Shown here: positions 18,939 through 27,298 of the stretch, piece by piece
Position numbering within the stretch: position 1 is the first letter of the stretch
Layout of the letters: each line of letters begins with the position of its first letter
Assembly: GCF_001485215.1 (NCBI RefSeq)
Contig: NZ_BBWW01000001.1
Span: forward strand, 1,364,001 to 1,428,000
Direction: 5' to 3'
Length of the DNA: 64,000 nt
From: Leptolyngbya sp. NIES-2104
Lineage (GTDB): Bacteria > Cyanobacteriota > Cyanobacteriia > Leptolyngbyales > Leptolyngbyaceae
Translations under genes and position numbers: made by a program
Notes under the pieces: model-generated
Told to the model about the DNA's origin: nothing
The model's input: the letters and a program-made list of their open reading frames with translations, nothing else
Database searches by the model: none

Positions 18939-19022
18939 GAGTCAACTCCTAAACACGAATATGGGGCAAAAAGATGTGCTTACCTATTCTAGTTGAGGAG
19001 GTGGAGAGTGGTTTGGTGAAAT

Positions 19023-19125
19023 GTGGGGAGTGGGGAGTGGGGAGAAATGTGGGGAGTGGGGAGAAAGATGCTGCAAATTACGCTCATCCAAATCTATCTC
19101 CCTACTCCCTACTCCCCACTCCCTA
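19023..19125. repeat. GGGGAGTGGGGAG / CTCCCTACTCC inverted low-complexity repeat
   Basis: The left arm (19023-19064) is a tandem of GTGGGGA units, and the right arm (19098-19125) is a tandem of CTCCCTA/CTCCCCA units that can pair with it. The right arm includes the stop codon of the SLH protein gene on the minus strand. Such GGGGAGT arrays are frequent in cyanobacterial intergenic DNA. It could act as a terminator-like fold. Confidence 0.6.
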
Positions 19126-20097
19126 CTTCGTCGGCGTGATTCTTCCTTCTTTCACCAGTGCTTGATAGAGTAACGCTGCCGCGTCTGCACGAGTCGCCAC
19201 CCGGTTTGGAGTCAACTGCTGAGGGCTTGGAAATCCAGTAACAATCCCCGAACCGACGGCTGCCGCGACTTTTCCCTGCGCCCATTTTGGTAAGTCAGCC
19301 ACATCCTGGAATTTTGCCAGGGTTTGATCCGGGGCGGTGGGGGCAGGAATGTTCAAGCCGGAAGCAAGGGCAACCTGCAATTGATACAGCGGAATTTGCT
19401 GATCGGGGCGAAACAGTCCTTCGGCGTATCCGCTCATGAATCCGGTTTGAATCGCATCATCGATCGACGATCGCGCCCAGTAATTTTCTGGCACATCTTC
19501 AAACGTCTGAGTTTGTCGCTCTTTCGGTTTGCCAAAAGCTTTTCCGAGTAGCGAGGCAAATTGAGCGCGAGTAATTGGCTCATTTGGCTTAAAGCTGCCG
19601 TCCTGGAATCCACCTAAAATGCCACGGCGCGATAGTTCTGAGATGTAAGCCGCTGCCCAAAAGTCACCCGGTACATCGGTGAAGCCTTTTGCTACTCCGG
19701 GAGAAGGTGGAGTCGTGGGAGACGGAACCACATTCGGGAGATTGTTCGGGCTGGGAACTGGAACTGGGACAACCGCTGTAGGACTGGGCGGAACGGTCGC
19801 CTGTACTGTGGGCTGAGGGGCACTGGTCGCTTCAATTTGAGGAATTGGAAGCAGCGTTTGAGGGCTTGCAGGTGTCGTCACGATCGCATTCCCTCGACCC
19901 GGTTCGGCTGAAGGCAACACAGCCCCCGGAGAAGGCGAAACCTGTGGCGCACTCGACAAGAGCGATCCGAGATCGAATCCAGTATCGGTCTGGCGAGTTG
20001 CCCAGAAAAAAATGCCTCCGATGCTCAAGAACGCAACGAACATCGCGATTAGTTCATCAGAAGTCAAACGATGGCGCGGATCGGGTGGAGAAGTCAT
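19123..20097 (-). CDS. S-layer homology (SLH) domain membrane-anchored protein
   Basis: The 324-residue product has an N-terminal membrane segment (IAMFVAFLSIGGIFFWAT, about residues 17-34), a Pro-rich linker to about residue 140, and three SLH modules. The first two are visible as FTDVPGDFWAAAYISEL...GFQDGSFKPNEPITRAQFA and FEDVPENYWARSSIDDA...EGLFRPDQQIPLYQL; the third ends in RVATRADAAALLYQAL. SLH modules bind pyruvylated cell-wall polymers or, in cyanobacteria, link the envelope to peptidoglycan. No porin barrel follows, so this is not an OprB-type SLH porin. It stands alone between leuS and a sugar isomerase gene. Confidence 0.85.
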   Translation of the reverse strand: MTSPPDPRHRLTSDELIAMFVAFLSIGGIFFWATRQTDTGFDLGSLLSSAPQVSPSPGAVLPSAEPGRGNAIVTTPASPQTLLPIPQIEATSAPQPTVQATVPPSPTAVVPVPVPSPNNLPNVVPSPTTPPSPGVAKGFTDVPGDFWAAAYISELSRRGILGGFQDGSFKPNEPITRAQFASLLGKAFGKPKERQTQTFEDVPENYWARSSIDDAIQTGFMSGYAEGLFRPDQQIPLYQLQVALASGLNIPAPTAPDQTLAKFQDVADLPKWAQGKVAAAVGSGIVTGFPSPQQLTPNRVATRADAAALLYQALVKEGRITPTK

Positions 20098-20203
20098 TTC
20101 GGTAGAGCGTATGCTTTCAACGAATTTTATTCACCCAAATCCTAGAGCAATTTTCTCAGTCGCGATAGGGGCACAGCAAAAAAGTAATAACCGCTTTTAG
20201 TAT

Positions 20204-21130
20204 TTAGGTTGTGAGCGATTTTGTGATGTTTCGGGGTCGATCGACATCTATCTTACGTAGGATTGCAAGCTCATAGGCTAAAAGTTGCAGCGGTATCACA
20301 GTTAAGAATGGGCTAAAGAGTTCGGGGATCGCAGGGGTCGGAATTTCAATCACAGGAGTTTGATTGGCTCGAATACGATCGAGCGTTTTTCCCACGTTCC
20401 CGATCGCGATCGTTGGAATCTGTGAATCTAAAAGCGCGATCGGTCCATGCAGAAATTCGCCCGCCGCATATCCTTCTGCATGAGTATAAGTTGCTTCTTT
20501 TAGTTTTAATGCGCCTTCAAGTGCGATCGCGGTATTGATTCCGCTCCCAATCACGATTAAATCGCGAGTATTTTCTAAGGTTTTTGCAATTTCAGCGATC
20601 GTATTGTTTCTCAAAATTGCTTCAATCTGCTGCGGAATTAGTCGAAGTTCTGTGAGTTGCTTCTGTGCAAGTTCAAACGCAAGCTGATACAAAATCACTA
20701 ACTGTGCTGTAAATGTTTTCGTTGCTGCAACGCTTTTTTCTTCTCCAGCATTGGTATAAATTGTTTGATCAACGAGCTTGGTAATGGTGCTATCAATTCC
20801 GTTGGTGATTGCAATTTGTTTAGATTGAACAGTTTTTAATGCTGCGATCGTATCTGCCGTTTCACCCGATTGAGTTATGGAGATCGTTAATGTATTCGAC
20901 GTTTCAAGCAATGGAGCAAATCGCGATTCTGATGACGATCGCACTTGTGTTGGAATTTTCGCAACTTGTTCAAACAAGAATTGTCCAATCAGCCCTGCGT
21001 GTAAGCTTGTTCCACACGCGAGAATATTAATGTGATCGACCTTTTCAAACGCAATCGAAATCGAGCGATCAAGCAACTCCCGAATCACGTCAGGCTGTTC
21101 GTGAATCTCTTTGAGCATGAAATGAGTCAT
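20204..21130 (-). CDS. Stand-alone GlmS-type SIS isomerase/deaminase lacking the glutaminase domain
   Basis: The product (308 residues) corresponds to the C-terminal two SIS domains of glucosamine-6-phosphate synthase. MTHFMLKEIHEQPDVIRE equals the linker that joins the two halves of GlmS; the sugar-phosphate loops CGTSLHAG and SITQSGETADT, then EGALKLKEATYTHAEGYAAGE and a terminal RPRNITKSLTT, are all present. The N-terminal Cys-dependent glutaminase half (about 240 residues) is missing and no remnant is upstream. It could be an ammonia-dependent or deaminating (NagB-II-like) enzyme acting on glucosamine/fructose 6-phosphate. The start at 21130 overlaps the HNH stop as ATGA, so translation is coupled. 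Confidence 0.8.
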   Translation of the reverse strand: MTHFMLKEIHEQPDVIRELLDRSISIAFEKVDHINILACGTSLHAGLIGQFLFEQVAKIPTQVRSSSESRFAPLLETSNTLTISITQSGETADTIAALKTVQSKQIAITNGIDSTITKLVDQTIYTNAGEEKSVAATKTFTAQLVILYQLAFELAQKQLTELRLIPQQIEAILRNNTIAEIAKTLENTRDLIVIGSGINTAIALEGALKLKEATYTHAEGYAAGEFLHGPIALLDSQIPTIAIGNVGKTLDRIRANQTPVIEIPTPAIPELFSPFLTVIPLQLLAYELAILRKIDVDRPRNITKSLTT

Positions 21131-21399
21131 CGTTTTACTCTCACTTTGCGATCGGGATTTTGCTTCCGTACCCAAGCGAGAAATTTAGCCATTTCGGGAT
21201 TTGCTCTTAATCGTTCAACGGTGTTTAATTCTTCTGCAAGGCGACGATTGTCGAATAAGACGTGAATTTGGCGATGACAGGCGGGGCAAATATCGATCGT
21301 TTCACCGGGATCGAGTTTTTTGCGTTTGGTGTGTTGGCGAGGGATTAAATGATGTTCGGTGAGGGTAGGAACATCGCGATCGCAAAGCTGACAAAGCAT
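21127..21399 (-). CDS. Small HNH-endonuclease-fold protein
   Basis: A 90-residue protein with a compact HNH/zinc-finger fold: CQLCDRD (Cys-x2-Cys), the motif EHHLIPRQH, then DICPACHRQIHVLF with a second Cys-x2-Cys and the final His. Such stand-alone domains nick or bind DNA, and close relatives are widespread in cyanobacteria with no known role. Its TGA stop overlaps the ATG of the GlmS-like gene (ATGA), so the two are almost certainly one transcript. No methylase or other restriction partner is nearby. Confidence 0.8.
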   Translation of the reverse strand: MLCQLCDRDVPTLTEHHLIPRQHTKRKKLDPGETIDICPACHRQIHVLFDNRRLAEELNTVERLRANPEMAKFLAWVRKQNPDRKVRVKR

Positions 21400-21439
21400 A
21401 GCTCAAGAAGTTCGATTTCTTCTAGGGTAACGCGCCTGA

Positions 21440-22024
21440 TTAGCGTCCTGCTCTTAGAATCTGTTCGGCTGTGAGTTGCAGATTTGGAAATATTTGAGAA
21501 GCGACTGCATCAGTGCCACGAAACTCACAAACTTGATACCCTTCTTCGTGCAAATGCAATACTCTTACTACTGATCGTATTGGATCGACTTGCCAAAACT
21601 CAGAAATGTCTCGCGCTGCGTATTCCTGGGGTTTCTCAATATAATCACGATCGTGGTTCTGGTCGCCGGGTGAAACGACTTCAATCACAAGTTCAGGCGC
21701 TGGCATTTCGCGAGTCACTGCCGATCGCCTCGCGCCGTCTAACGCTGTTGCACCCTGTTCGTTTAACACCATTAAATCCGGAAAACGACTAGTGACAGAG
21801 CGACTGCTGACAAAAATTTCAGTTCCACGTCGGATCAAATAATGCTGTGTGAATTGCAAAAACACGGAGAAGAGAAATCCGGCAATCACAACGTTCAGGT
21901 CACTTTCAGCAGGCAATTCGATAATCTCCCCATCAACCAATTCATAGTTACCCTTTGGCAGATCTGAGGGATCGAGTGCGGCATATTCTTCGAGCGTTCT
22001 GAAACGCGGCTTGGCTTGAGTCAT
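21440..22024 (-). CDS. Uma2-family putative endonuclease (DUF820), copy A
   Basis: A 194-residue PD-(D/E)XK-fold protein of the Uma2 family, highly expanded in cyanobacteria. Seen here: the opening EEYAALDPSDLPKGNYELVDGEIIEL, the catalytic region FPDLMVLNEQG and APELVIEVVSPGDQNHDRDYIEKPQEYAARDISEFWQVDP split across the window of motif II-III, and the tail LTAEQILRAGR. Enzymatic activity and target are not established for the family. It is a tandem relative of the gene at 22095-22685, 70 bases away, with the same terminal eleven residues. Confidence 0.85.
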   Translation of the reverse strand: MTQAKPRFRTLEEYAALDPSDLPKGNYELVDGEIIELPAESDLNVVIAGFLFSVFLQFTQHYLIRRGTEIFVSSRSVTSRFPDLMVLNEQGATALDGARRSAVTREMPAPELVIEVVSPGDQNHDRDYIEKPQEYAARDISEFWQVDPIRSVVRVLHLHEEGYQVCEFRGTDAVASQIFPNLQLTAEQILRAGR

Positions 22025-22094
22025 TGCGATCGGCTCCTACTCGATTTGTCCATTATCGCGCCATCGTACTATTGAATTAAACCCTACTAGCAAA

Positions 22095-22685
22095 TTATCG
22101 TCCTGCTCTTAGAATTTGCTCGGCTGTCAGTTGCATCTTTGGAAACGTCCAAGAAGCGATCGCTTCACTGCCGCGAAACTCTCTAGATTGATAGGTTCCA
22201 TCTTCAAGCTTTAGTACCGTTACGATCGATCGTTCTGGATCAATTCGCCAAAACTCCGAAATTCCTCGTGCTGCATACTCACGCGGCTTTTCCACGTAAT
22301 CACGATCGTAATTCTCGCTGCCCGGATTACCTGGAGAAACAATCTCAATCACGAGCAATGGCGCGGGTGCATCTGCGGCAATCAATGCTTGTGGCAACCC
22401 GTCGATCGCAGCAAACGACTCTTCCGAATGAACAATCAAATCAGGATCACGCGCCGTTACAGCCGATCGACTGACTGCGATCCACTGTTTGAACCCAATA
22501 CGATAAGCCGGAATTCCAGACTGAAGAAAAGCCGCAAACAGAAAGCCAGCAATAATCGTATTGATCGTACTTTCAGCCCCCATATCCACTAATACCCCAT
22601 CCACCAACTCGTAACGGGTATTAGTACCGTCGTCATACGCCAGAAATTCCTCGATGCTCGTAAATCTTGTCTTGGTTTGGGTCAT
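22095..22685 (-). CDS. Uma2-family putative endonuclease (DUF820), copy B
   Basis: The product (196 residues) parallels copy A: TRYELVDGVLVDMGAES at the N-terminus, RDPDLIVHSEE carrying the acidic metal ligand, APLLVIEIVSPGN with the Glu, then DYVEKPREYAARGISEFWRI with the Lys and Tyr, and the tail QLTAEQILRAGR. All expected PD-(D/E)XK residues appear intact, so it may be active. The tandem arrangement with copy A suggests duplication, but the two have diverged widely in the middle. Confidence 0.85.
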   Translation of the reverse strand: MTQTKTRFTSIEEFLAYDDGTNTRYELVDGVLVDMGAESTINTIIAGFLFAAFLQSGIPAYRIGFKQWIAVSRSAVTARDPDLIVHSEESFAAIDGLPQALIAADAPAPLLVIEIVSPGNPGSENYDRDYVEKPREYAARGISEFWRIDPERSIVTVLKLEDGTYQSREFRGSEAIASWTFPKMQLTAEQILRAGR

Positions 22686-22773
22686 GGCAATTGCTTCTAC
22701 CCGACACTCTCATTATCGCGAAATCTGTAATCAATAAAATCTTTGACATAGCGATCGTAAGGTCATTTCACTG

Positions 22774-22801
22774 AAAAATCCCCCAAATCGAAATTCGGGG
22801 G
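22774..22801 (-). terminator. Rho-independent terminator of the YbjN-like gene
   Basis: On the minus strand CCCCC-GAATTTCGATTT-GGGGG, extended by an AAT/ATT pairing, is followed by ATTTTTC. It begins 26 bases after the stop of the secreted gene at 22828. Confidence 0.75.
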
Positions 22802-22827
22802 ACGCTCACAATTCAGAAGACACTCAA

Positions 22828-23340
22828 TTAGAAATCGTCTTTGTTGGTCAATTGTTTTTCCATGTCGTCTGCGGTCAGAACCGTTGCCTGAATTGACGCG
22901 ACCAAAGATTCTGCATTGCTATTTGCCATCACTTTCGAGCAGAAAATCGCGATCGATGAGTTACCGTCACTGATCGTTTGCCAACCGCCCAATTTTTTCT
23001 TAGCACTATCAGTCAGCAACCGATTCGCAATCTCACTCGAAAGCGCTCCATCCGATTTGAAAGCTGGCGAAATAATTTCGCGGATTTCGTAATTGTCATT
23101 TAGCTTCTGAGTTTCAGAGCGCACAAACACCAATTGTGTCCGATCGTTGGGCAGTTCCATCACGAGTTTAAAATCGCCATCGCGATCGACTTCATACTTC
23201 AGTCCGGCTTTGTCGAGGGCGGCTTTGACCCGTGCATCACCCGTAGGTGTGTTTCTGGTTTGAGCGATCGCTGCTTGCGTCGAAATGGCAACCCCTCCCA
23301 GCAGAGCGAAAGCCGTGGTCAAGCTCATCCATCGTTTCAT
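22828..23340 (-). CDS. Secreted protein, possibly YbjN-like
   Basis: From the ATG at 23340 the product has 170 residues and a good signal peptide (MKRWMSLTTAFALLGGVAISTQAAIAQ). The mature part begins with VKAALDKAGLKYEVDRDGDFKLVMEL and continues RTQLVFVRSETQ and KLGGWQTISDGNSSIAIFCSKV, an alternating strand/helix pattern like the YbjN/secretion-chaperone fold. That assignment is tentative. The longer frame back to 23574 is rejected because it hides the signal peptide and overlaps the esterase gene. Confidence 0.7.
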   Translation of the reverse strand: MKRWMSLTTAFALLGGVAISTQAAIAQTRNTPTGDARVKAALDKAGLKYEVDRDGDFKLVMELPNDRTQLVFVRSETQKLNDNYEIREIISPAFKSDGALSSEIANRLLTDSAKKKLGGWQTISDGNSSIAIFCSKVMANSNAESLVASIQATVLTADDMEKQLTNKDDF

Positions 23341-23479
23341 AAAATCGTCCTTATGCTTGTGAACTATGGGTTTATCCTTCCCGATTCGCAGAAGTGATGC
23401 AGCGATCCGGGAGGTTTTTCTTCCAACATCTATGCGTATCCCTACTGTATCGCTGGTTGTGTGGGATACCTTTGCAGTT

Positions 23480-24127
23480 TTATGTATTTTTTGGATTTGC
23501 AGAAGGAAGGGTTTTTTGAACAAAGGCATAGATTTCATTGAGAACTGACGGTGAGATCTCGTGTCCCATATCAAATTCGCGGTAGTCGATCGACGCTTTC
23601 AATTGTTCTAAATTTACTTTTGCACGATGAGCCGCCGCCAGTGGTACGACTTGATCCTGCCGCCCATGTACTAGCAGAATTGGTGGAATTTTTGCGGCTG
23701 GATTCAATGCGCCGTGTTGATAGCCGCTCAAAATCATCAAGCCCGCTAAAGGTAGCGATAGTCCCACGTCTAAAGTCATTGCGCCCCCTTGAGAAAAGCC
23801 ACCTAAGATCGTGCGAGAGAGCGGAATTCCGGTTTGTTGCTCTAGGGAATTAAGCCAATCGGTTAATGCTTTTCGGCTAGTTTGCAGATCAGATTGCTGA
23901 GTGAAATCGATTTGAAAATTTGCATTCGAGAGGTCGTACCACATTTTGCCCGCGCTGCTATAAGGATGCGGGAACGGGGCATCGGGCAGCAAAAATTGCA
24001 CATCGGGTAAATCGACTAGCGAACAAAGAAAAGCGACATCTTGAGCGTTTGCACCCCAACCGTGGAGCATCACGATCGAGCCTTGAGGATTGCCAGATTT
24101 TGCGGGAATCGTGACCGTATTCAACAT
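23480..24127 (-). CDS. Alpha/beta-hydrolase esterase (carboxylesterase/phospholipase family)
   Basis: A 215-residue single-domain hydrolase. The oxyanion-hole region HGWGANAQDV, the nucleophile elbow GGFSQGGAM (Ser), the acid in HGRQDQVVPL (Asp) and the catalytic His in DMGHEISP make a complete triad. These match the small carboxylesterases/lysophospholipases related to YpfH and acyl-protein thioesterase. There is no signal peptide, so it is cytoplasmic; the natural ester is unknown. It is transcribed away from purH, with 65 bases between the two starts. Confidence 0.88.
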   Translation of the reverse strand: MLNTVTIPAKSGNPQGSIVMLHGWGANAQDVAFLCSLVDLPDVQFLLPDAPFPHPYSSAGKMWYDLSNANFQIDFTQQSDLQTSRKALTDWLNSLEQQTGIPLSRTILGGFSQGGAMTLDVGLSLPLAGLMILSGYQHGALNPAAKIPPILLVHGRQDQVVPLAAAHRAKVNLEQLKASIDYREFDMGHEISPSVLNEIYAFVQKTLPSANPKNT

Positions 24128-24192
24128 AGAATTTCCTATCTCATCCAGTCGATTGTAAGCTTAGAGATCTCTTTTACTTGGGAACTAAATCG

Positions 24193-25722
24193 ATGGCACG
24201 TCTAGCACTTCTAAGCGTCTCTGACAAAACTGGATTAGTCGAGTTCGCAAAGCAATTAGTCGAAGCGTTTGGATTCGATATTATCAGCAGTGGCGGAACG
24301 GCTCAGGCACTCAAATCGGCAGGATTGCCCGTGACAAAAGTGTCTGACTACACAGGATCACCGGAAATTTTAGGGGGACGAGTCAAAACCCTGCATCCTC
24401 GAATTCATGGCGGAATTTTGGCGCGTCGGGACTTACCGGAACACGTTGCAGACTTGGAAGCGCAGAATATTCGCCCGATCGATTTAGTCGTGGTCAATCT
24501 TTACCCATTCGAGCAAACGATCGCGAAACCTGATGTCACACTCGAAGATGCGATCGAGCAAATCGATATCGGTGGTCCCGCAATGGTTCGAGCCTCCGCA
24601 AAGAATTTTGCCAACCTGACGATCCTCTGCAATCCAAATCAGTACGATACCTATCTAGAAGAACTGCGGAAAAATGGAGAAGCGTCGATCGAGTTTCGCA
24701 AAAGTTGTTCGCTTCAGGCTTTCAAACATACAGCGAGTTACGATACTGCGATCGCAGCTTATCTAGAACAGCAAACGGAATCCACAACATTTACGCTAAC
24801 CGGAACGCGAATTCAAGAGTTGCGCTACGGGGAAAATCCGCACCAATCCGCCGCATGGTACCAAACCGGATCTGGTTCAACCGGATGGGCAGCAGCAACG
24901 AAGCTTCAAGGAAAAGAACTAAGCTACAACAATCTGGTTGATTTGGAAGCAGCTCGATCGATTATTGCTGAATTCACGAACGATGATCCCGCAGCGACGA
25001 TTATCAAACATAACAATCCCTGCGGTTCAGCAATGGGCACCACGATTTCTGAAGCTTACGAGAAAGCATTTAACGCCGATTCGACTTCTGCATTTGGTGG
25101 CATTGTGGCATTGAATCGTGCGATCGATGTTCCAACCGCAACCGCTTTGACGAAGACTTTCCTTGAATGCGTTGTTGCTCCTGGAATTGATTCTGAAGCT
25201 CAAACGATTTTGCAAGCAAAACAGAATCTCAGAGTGTTAGTGCTACCTGATCTGAGCAATGGAGCAAAAGAGAACATCAAACAGATTGCGGGTGGCTTTT
25301 TAGTTCAAGCCGCAGATGATATCGTTGCTGATCCGAATGCTTGGCAATTAGTGACTGAGAAAAAGCCCACTCCTGAAGAACTTGCAGAATTGTTGTTTGC
25401 TTGGAAGATTTGTAAGCATGTGAAATCGAACGCGATCGTCGTGAGTCGCGATCGCACTACGCTCGGAGTTGGAGCGGGACAAATGAATCGCGTTGGGTCT
25501 GCCAAAATTGCGCTTGAACAAGCAGGCGAAAAAGCAAACGGAGCCATTCTCGCATCAGATGGATTTTTCCCATTTGATGACTCAGTGAGAACTGCTGCCG
25601 CAGCGGGAATTCGGGCGATCGTACAACCGGGCGGAAGCGTCAAAGATAAAGACTCGATCGCGGCTGCAAATGAGCTTGGAATTGTCATGGTTCTCACTGG
25701 AATTCGGCACTTCCTTCACTGA
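24193..25722 (+). CDS. purH: Bifunctional AICAR formyltransferase / IMP cyclohydrolase
   Basis: The 509-residue enzyme carries out the last two steps of IMP synthesis. The N-terminal IMP cyclohydrolase part has SVSDKTGLVEFAKQL, SGGTAQALKSAG and GGRVKTLHPRIHGGIL. The C-terminal transformylase part has LRYGENPHQSAAWY, AATIIKHNNPCGSA (Lys-His pair) and SDGFFPFDDSVRTAAAAG. I use the ATG at 24193, which begins MARLALLSVSDKTG as in other PurH proteins, rather than the TTG at 24178. Length is normal for the family. Confidence 0.97.
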   Translation: MARLALLSVSDKTGLVEFAKQLVEAFGFDIISSGGTAQALKSAGLPVTKVSDYTGSPEILGGRVKTLHPRIHGGILARRDLPEHVADLEAQNIRPIDLVVVNLYPFEQTIAKPDVTLEDAIEQIDIGGPAMVRASAKNFANLTILCNPNQYDTYLEELRKNGEASIEFRKSCSLQAFKHTASYDTAIAAYLEQQTESTTFTLTGTRIQELRYGENPHQSAAWYQTGSGSTGWAAATKLQGKELSYNNLVDLEAARSIIAEFTNDDPAATIIKHNNPCGSAMGTTISEAYEKAFNADSTSAFGGIVALNRAIDVPTATALTKTFLECVVAPGIDSEAQTILQAKQNLRVLVLPDLSNGAKENIKQIAGGFLVQAADDIVADPNAWQLVTEKKPTPEELAELLFAWKICKHVKSNAIVVSRDRTTLGVGAGQMNRVGSAKIALEQAGEKANGAILASDGFFPFDDSVRTAAAAGIRAIVQPGGSVKDKDSIAAANELGIVMVLTGIRHFLH

Positions 25723-25763
25723 GAATTGTGATAAGTTTTATTACATTCATCACAACACCCTTT

Positions 25764-26234
25764 ATGTCCCCTGAACTCCTCCACACCCTCAAAGTCTACA
25801 GTCAGTTTGTCCACCCGGTTTTGATGTGGGTTTTGCTCGCATTAACCAGCTATGCACTGTACACGGGATTTCAATGGCGACGAACGCGATCGGCTGAAGG
25901 CGACCTGAAAAAAGCACTGATTAAGCAGAAGTTCAACATCAAACATCACCAGATTGGCGCGATCGTACTTTCTGTGATGGTGTTAGGCTCGATCGGTGCA
26001 ATGGGATCGACTTATATCAATAGCGGGAAGCTCTTTGTGAATCCTCATTTAATTGCAGGGTTGGGAATGACCGGATTGATTGCAGTGTCGGCTTCACTGA
26101 CTCCGTTTATGCAGAAAGGTCAAGAATGGGCGCGAGTTAGCCATATCCTGATCAATGTTGTGATTACTGGATTATTTGGCTGGCAAGCTGTGACCGGAAT
26201 GGGAATTGTTCAGAACATCATCAACCGTATGTAA
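25764..26234 (+). CDS. DUF4079 integral membrane protein
   Basis: A 156-residue protein with about four membrane helices (near residues 10-30, 64-84, 92-112 and 128-148), including FVHPVLMWVLLALTSYALY and HHQIGAIVLSVMVLGSIGAMG. The His residues in FVHP, KHHQIG and NPHLIAG, placed near helix ends, recall haem-binding membrane proteins related to cytochrome b561, which is why the family is of interest; haem binding is inference. The ATG at 25764 is preferred to a GTG at 25728. It follows purH by 41 bases and ends at a terminator. Confidence 0.8.
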   Translation: MSPELLHTLKVYSQFVHPVLMWVLLALTSYALYTGFQWRRTRSAEGDLKKALIKQKFNIKHHQIGAIVLSVMVLGSIGAMGSTYINSGKLFVNPHLIAGLGMTGLIAVSASLTPFMQKGQEWARVSHILINVVITGLFGWQAVTGMGIVQNIINRM

Positions 26235-26256
26235 GTACAGGATTCAATCTTGCTTC

Positions 26257-26291
26257 AATCGGTGATGGGGTTAGCCTGTCACCGATTTTTT
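26257..26291 (+). terminator. Rho-independent terminator after the DUF4079 gene
   Basis: AATCGGTGA (26257-26265) pairs perfectly with TCACCGATT (26279-26287), and the T-run continues to 26291. It is placed between two convergent genes. Confidence 0.85.
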
Positions 26292-26298
26292 GCATCAA

Positions 26299-27234
26299 TT
26301 ATTTTAACGGAGTGATCCTACCGCCTAATGCCTCCACGATCGCGGTTGTATTCGCTGCCATCATTTTGATATACGTCTCGCCAGAACTTCCCGGAGCACC
26401 GATCGAATCTGAATACAACTGCTGCGGTGCTAACTTCACACCTGCTTCTTCAGCTACGGTTTGAATCAGTGCTGGATTAATCGTCGTCTCTGCAAAAATT
26501 GCTGGTACTCTTGACGCTCTGATCGATTGCACCAACCGCTGAACAGTTTGGGCACTCGGTTGTTCTTCTGTACTAATGCCGATTAACGTTCCCACGATCG
26601 ACAATCCATAAGCCTGACCGTAATATTGAAACGCATCGTGCGTCGTTACTAAGCGACGATTTTGAGCCGGAATCGTTTGTATCTGCTGTTTGATCCAATC
26701 ATGTAGGCGATTGAGTTCGGCAATTAAGCGATCGGCGTTTTGCGTCATCTTTTCTCGATCGTTCGGTGCAAGCTGAATCAACGCATCCCGAATCGCTGCC
26801 GCCATTTTTGCGGAATTCTGCACATTTCCCCAAACGTGCGGATCAGGAACTTTCTGCCCCTCTTTCTCAAGCTGGAGCGGTGGAACGACTTCGCCAACTG
26901 CAACCTGTTTTGCATTGGCTCCCGCTGCTTTCATCAAGCGAATCAATCCCGGTTCTAAGTTGTAGCCGTTGTACAAAATTAAGGTTGCTCTCTCCATCGC
27001 TGCCGTGTCTGCCGGAACAGGCTCATAGGTATGCGGATCGGCTCCCGGCTTGAGAATTCCTGCAACTTGCACCGCACCACCTGCGATCGTCGTTGCCAAA
27101 TCTGTCAGAATCGTACTCGTCGAAATTACCTGCGGCTTTTGATTCGTCGTTTGCTCTTGTGTCGTGCAACCATGCAGCCAGAGTGAAACGACACTTCCCA
27201 TCAAAAACTGTCCGAATCTTCGTCGATCGAACAT
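26299..27234 (-). CDS. Mn/Zn-type ABC transporter substrate-binding lipoprotein
   Basis: The 311-residue protein is a cluster A-I metal-binding lipoprotein. A lipobox (LHGC, Cys23) follows a twin-Arg-containing leader (MFDRRRFGQFL). Four metal ligands can be read: His in DPHTYEP, His in DPHVWGN, Glu in IFAETTI and Asp in YSDSIG. Having Glu at the third site fits manganese/iron binders (MntC/PsaA type) better than ZnuA, which uses His. The usual histidine-rich loop of ZnuA is also absent. No ATPase or permease genes are adjacent, so it must work with a transporter encoded elsewhere. Confidence 0.87.
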   Translation of the reverse strand: MFDRRRFGQFLMGSVVSLWLHGCTTQEQTTNQKPQVISTSTILTDLATTIAGGAVQVAGILKPGADPHTYEPVPADTAAMERATLILYNGYNLEPGLIRLMKAAGANAKQVAVGEVVPPLQLEKEGQKVPDPHVWGNVQNSAKMAAAIRDALIQLAPNDREKMTQNADRLIAELNRLHDWIKQQIQTIPAQNRRLVTTHDAFQYYGQAYGLSIVGTLIGISTEEQPSAQTVQRLVQSIRASRVPAIFAETTINPALIQTVAEEAGVKLAPQQLYSDSIGAPGSSGETYIKMMAANTTAIVEALGGRITPLK

Positions 27235-27298
27235 CCTGCGCTCCTTATTTCCCTCAGCTAAATCAATCTACTGCAAAATGCTCGTAGATTCGATCGCT

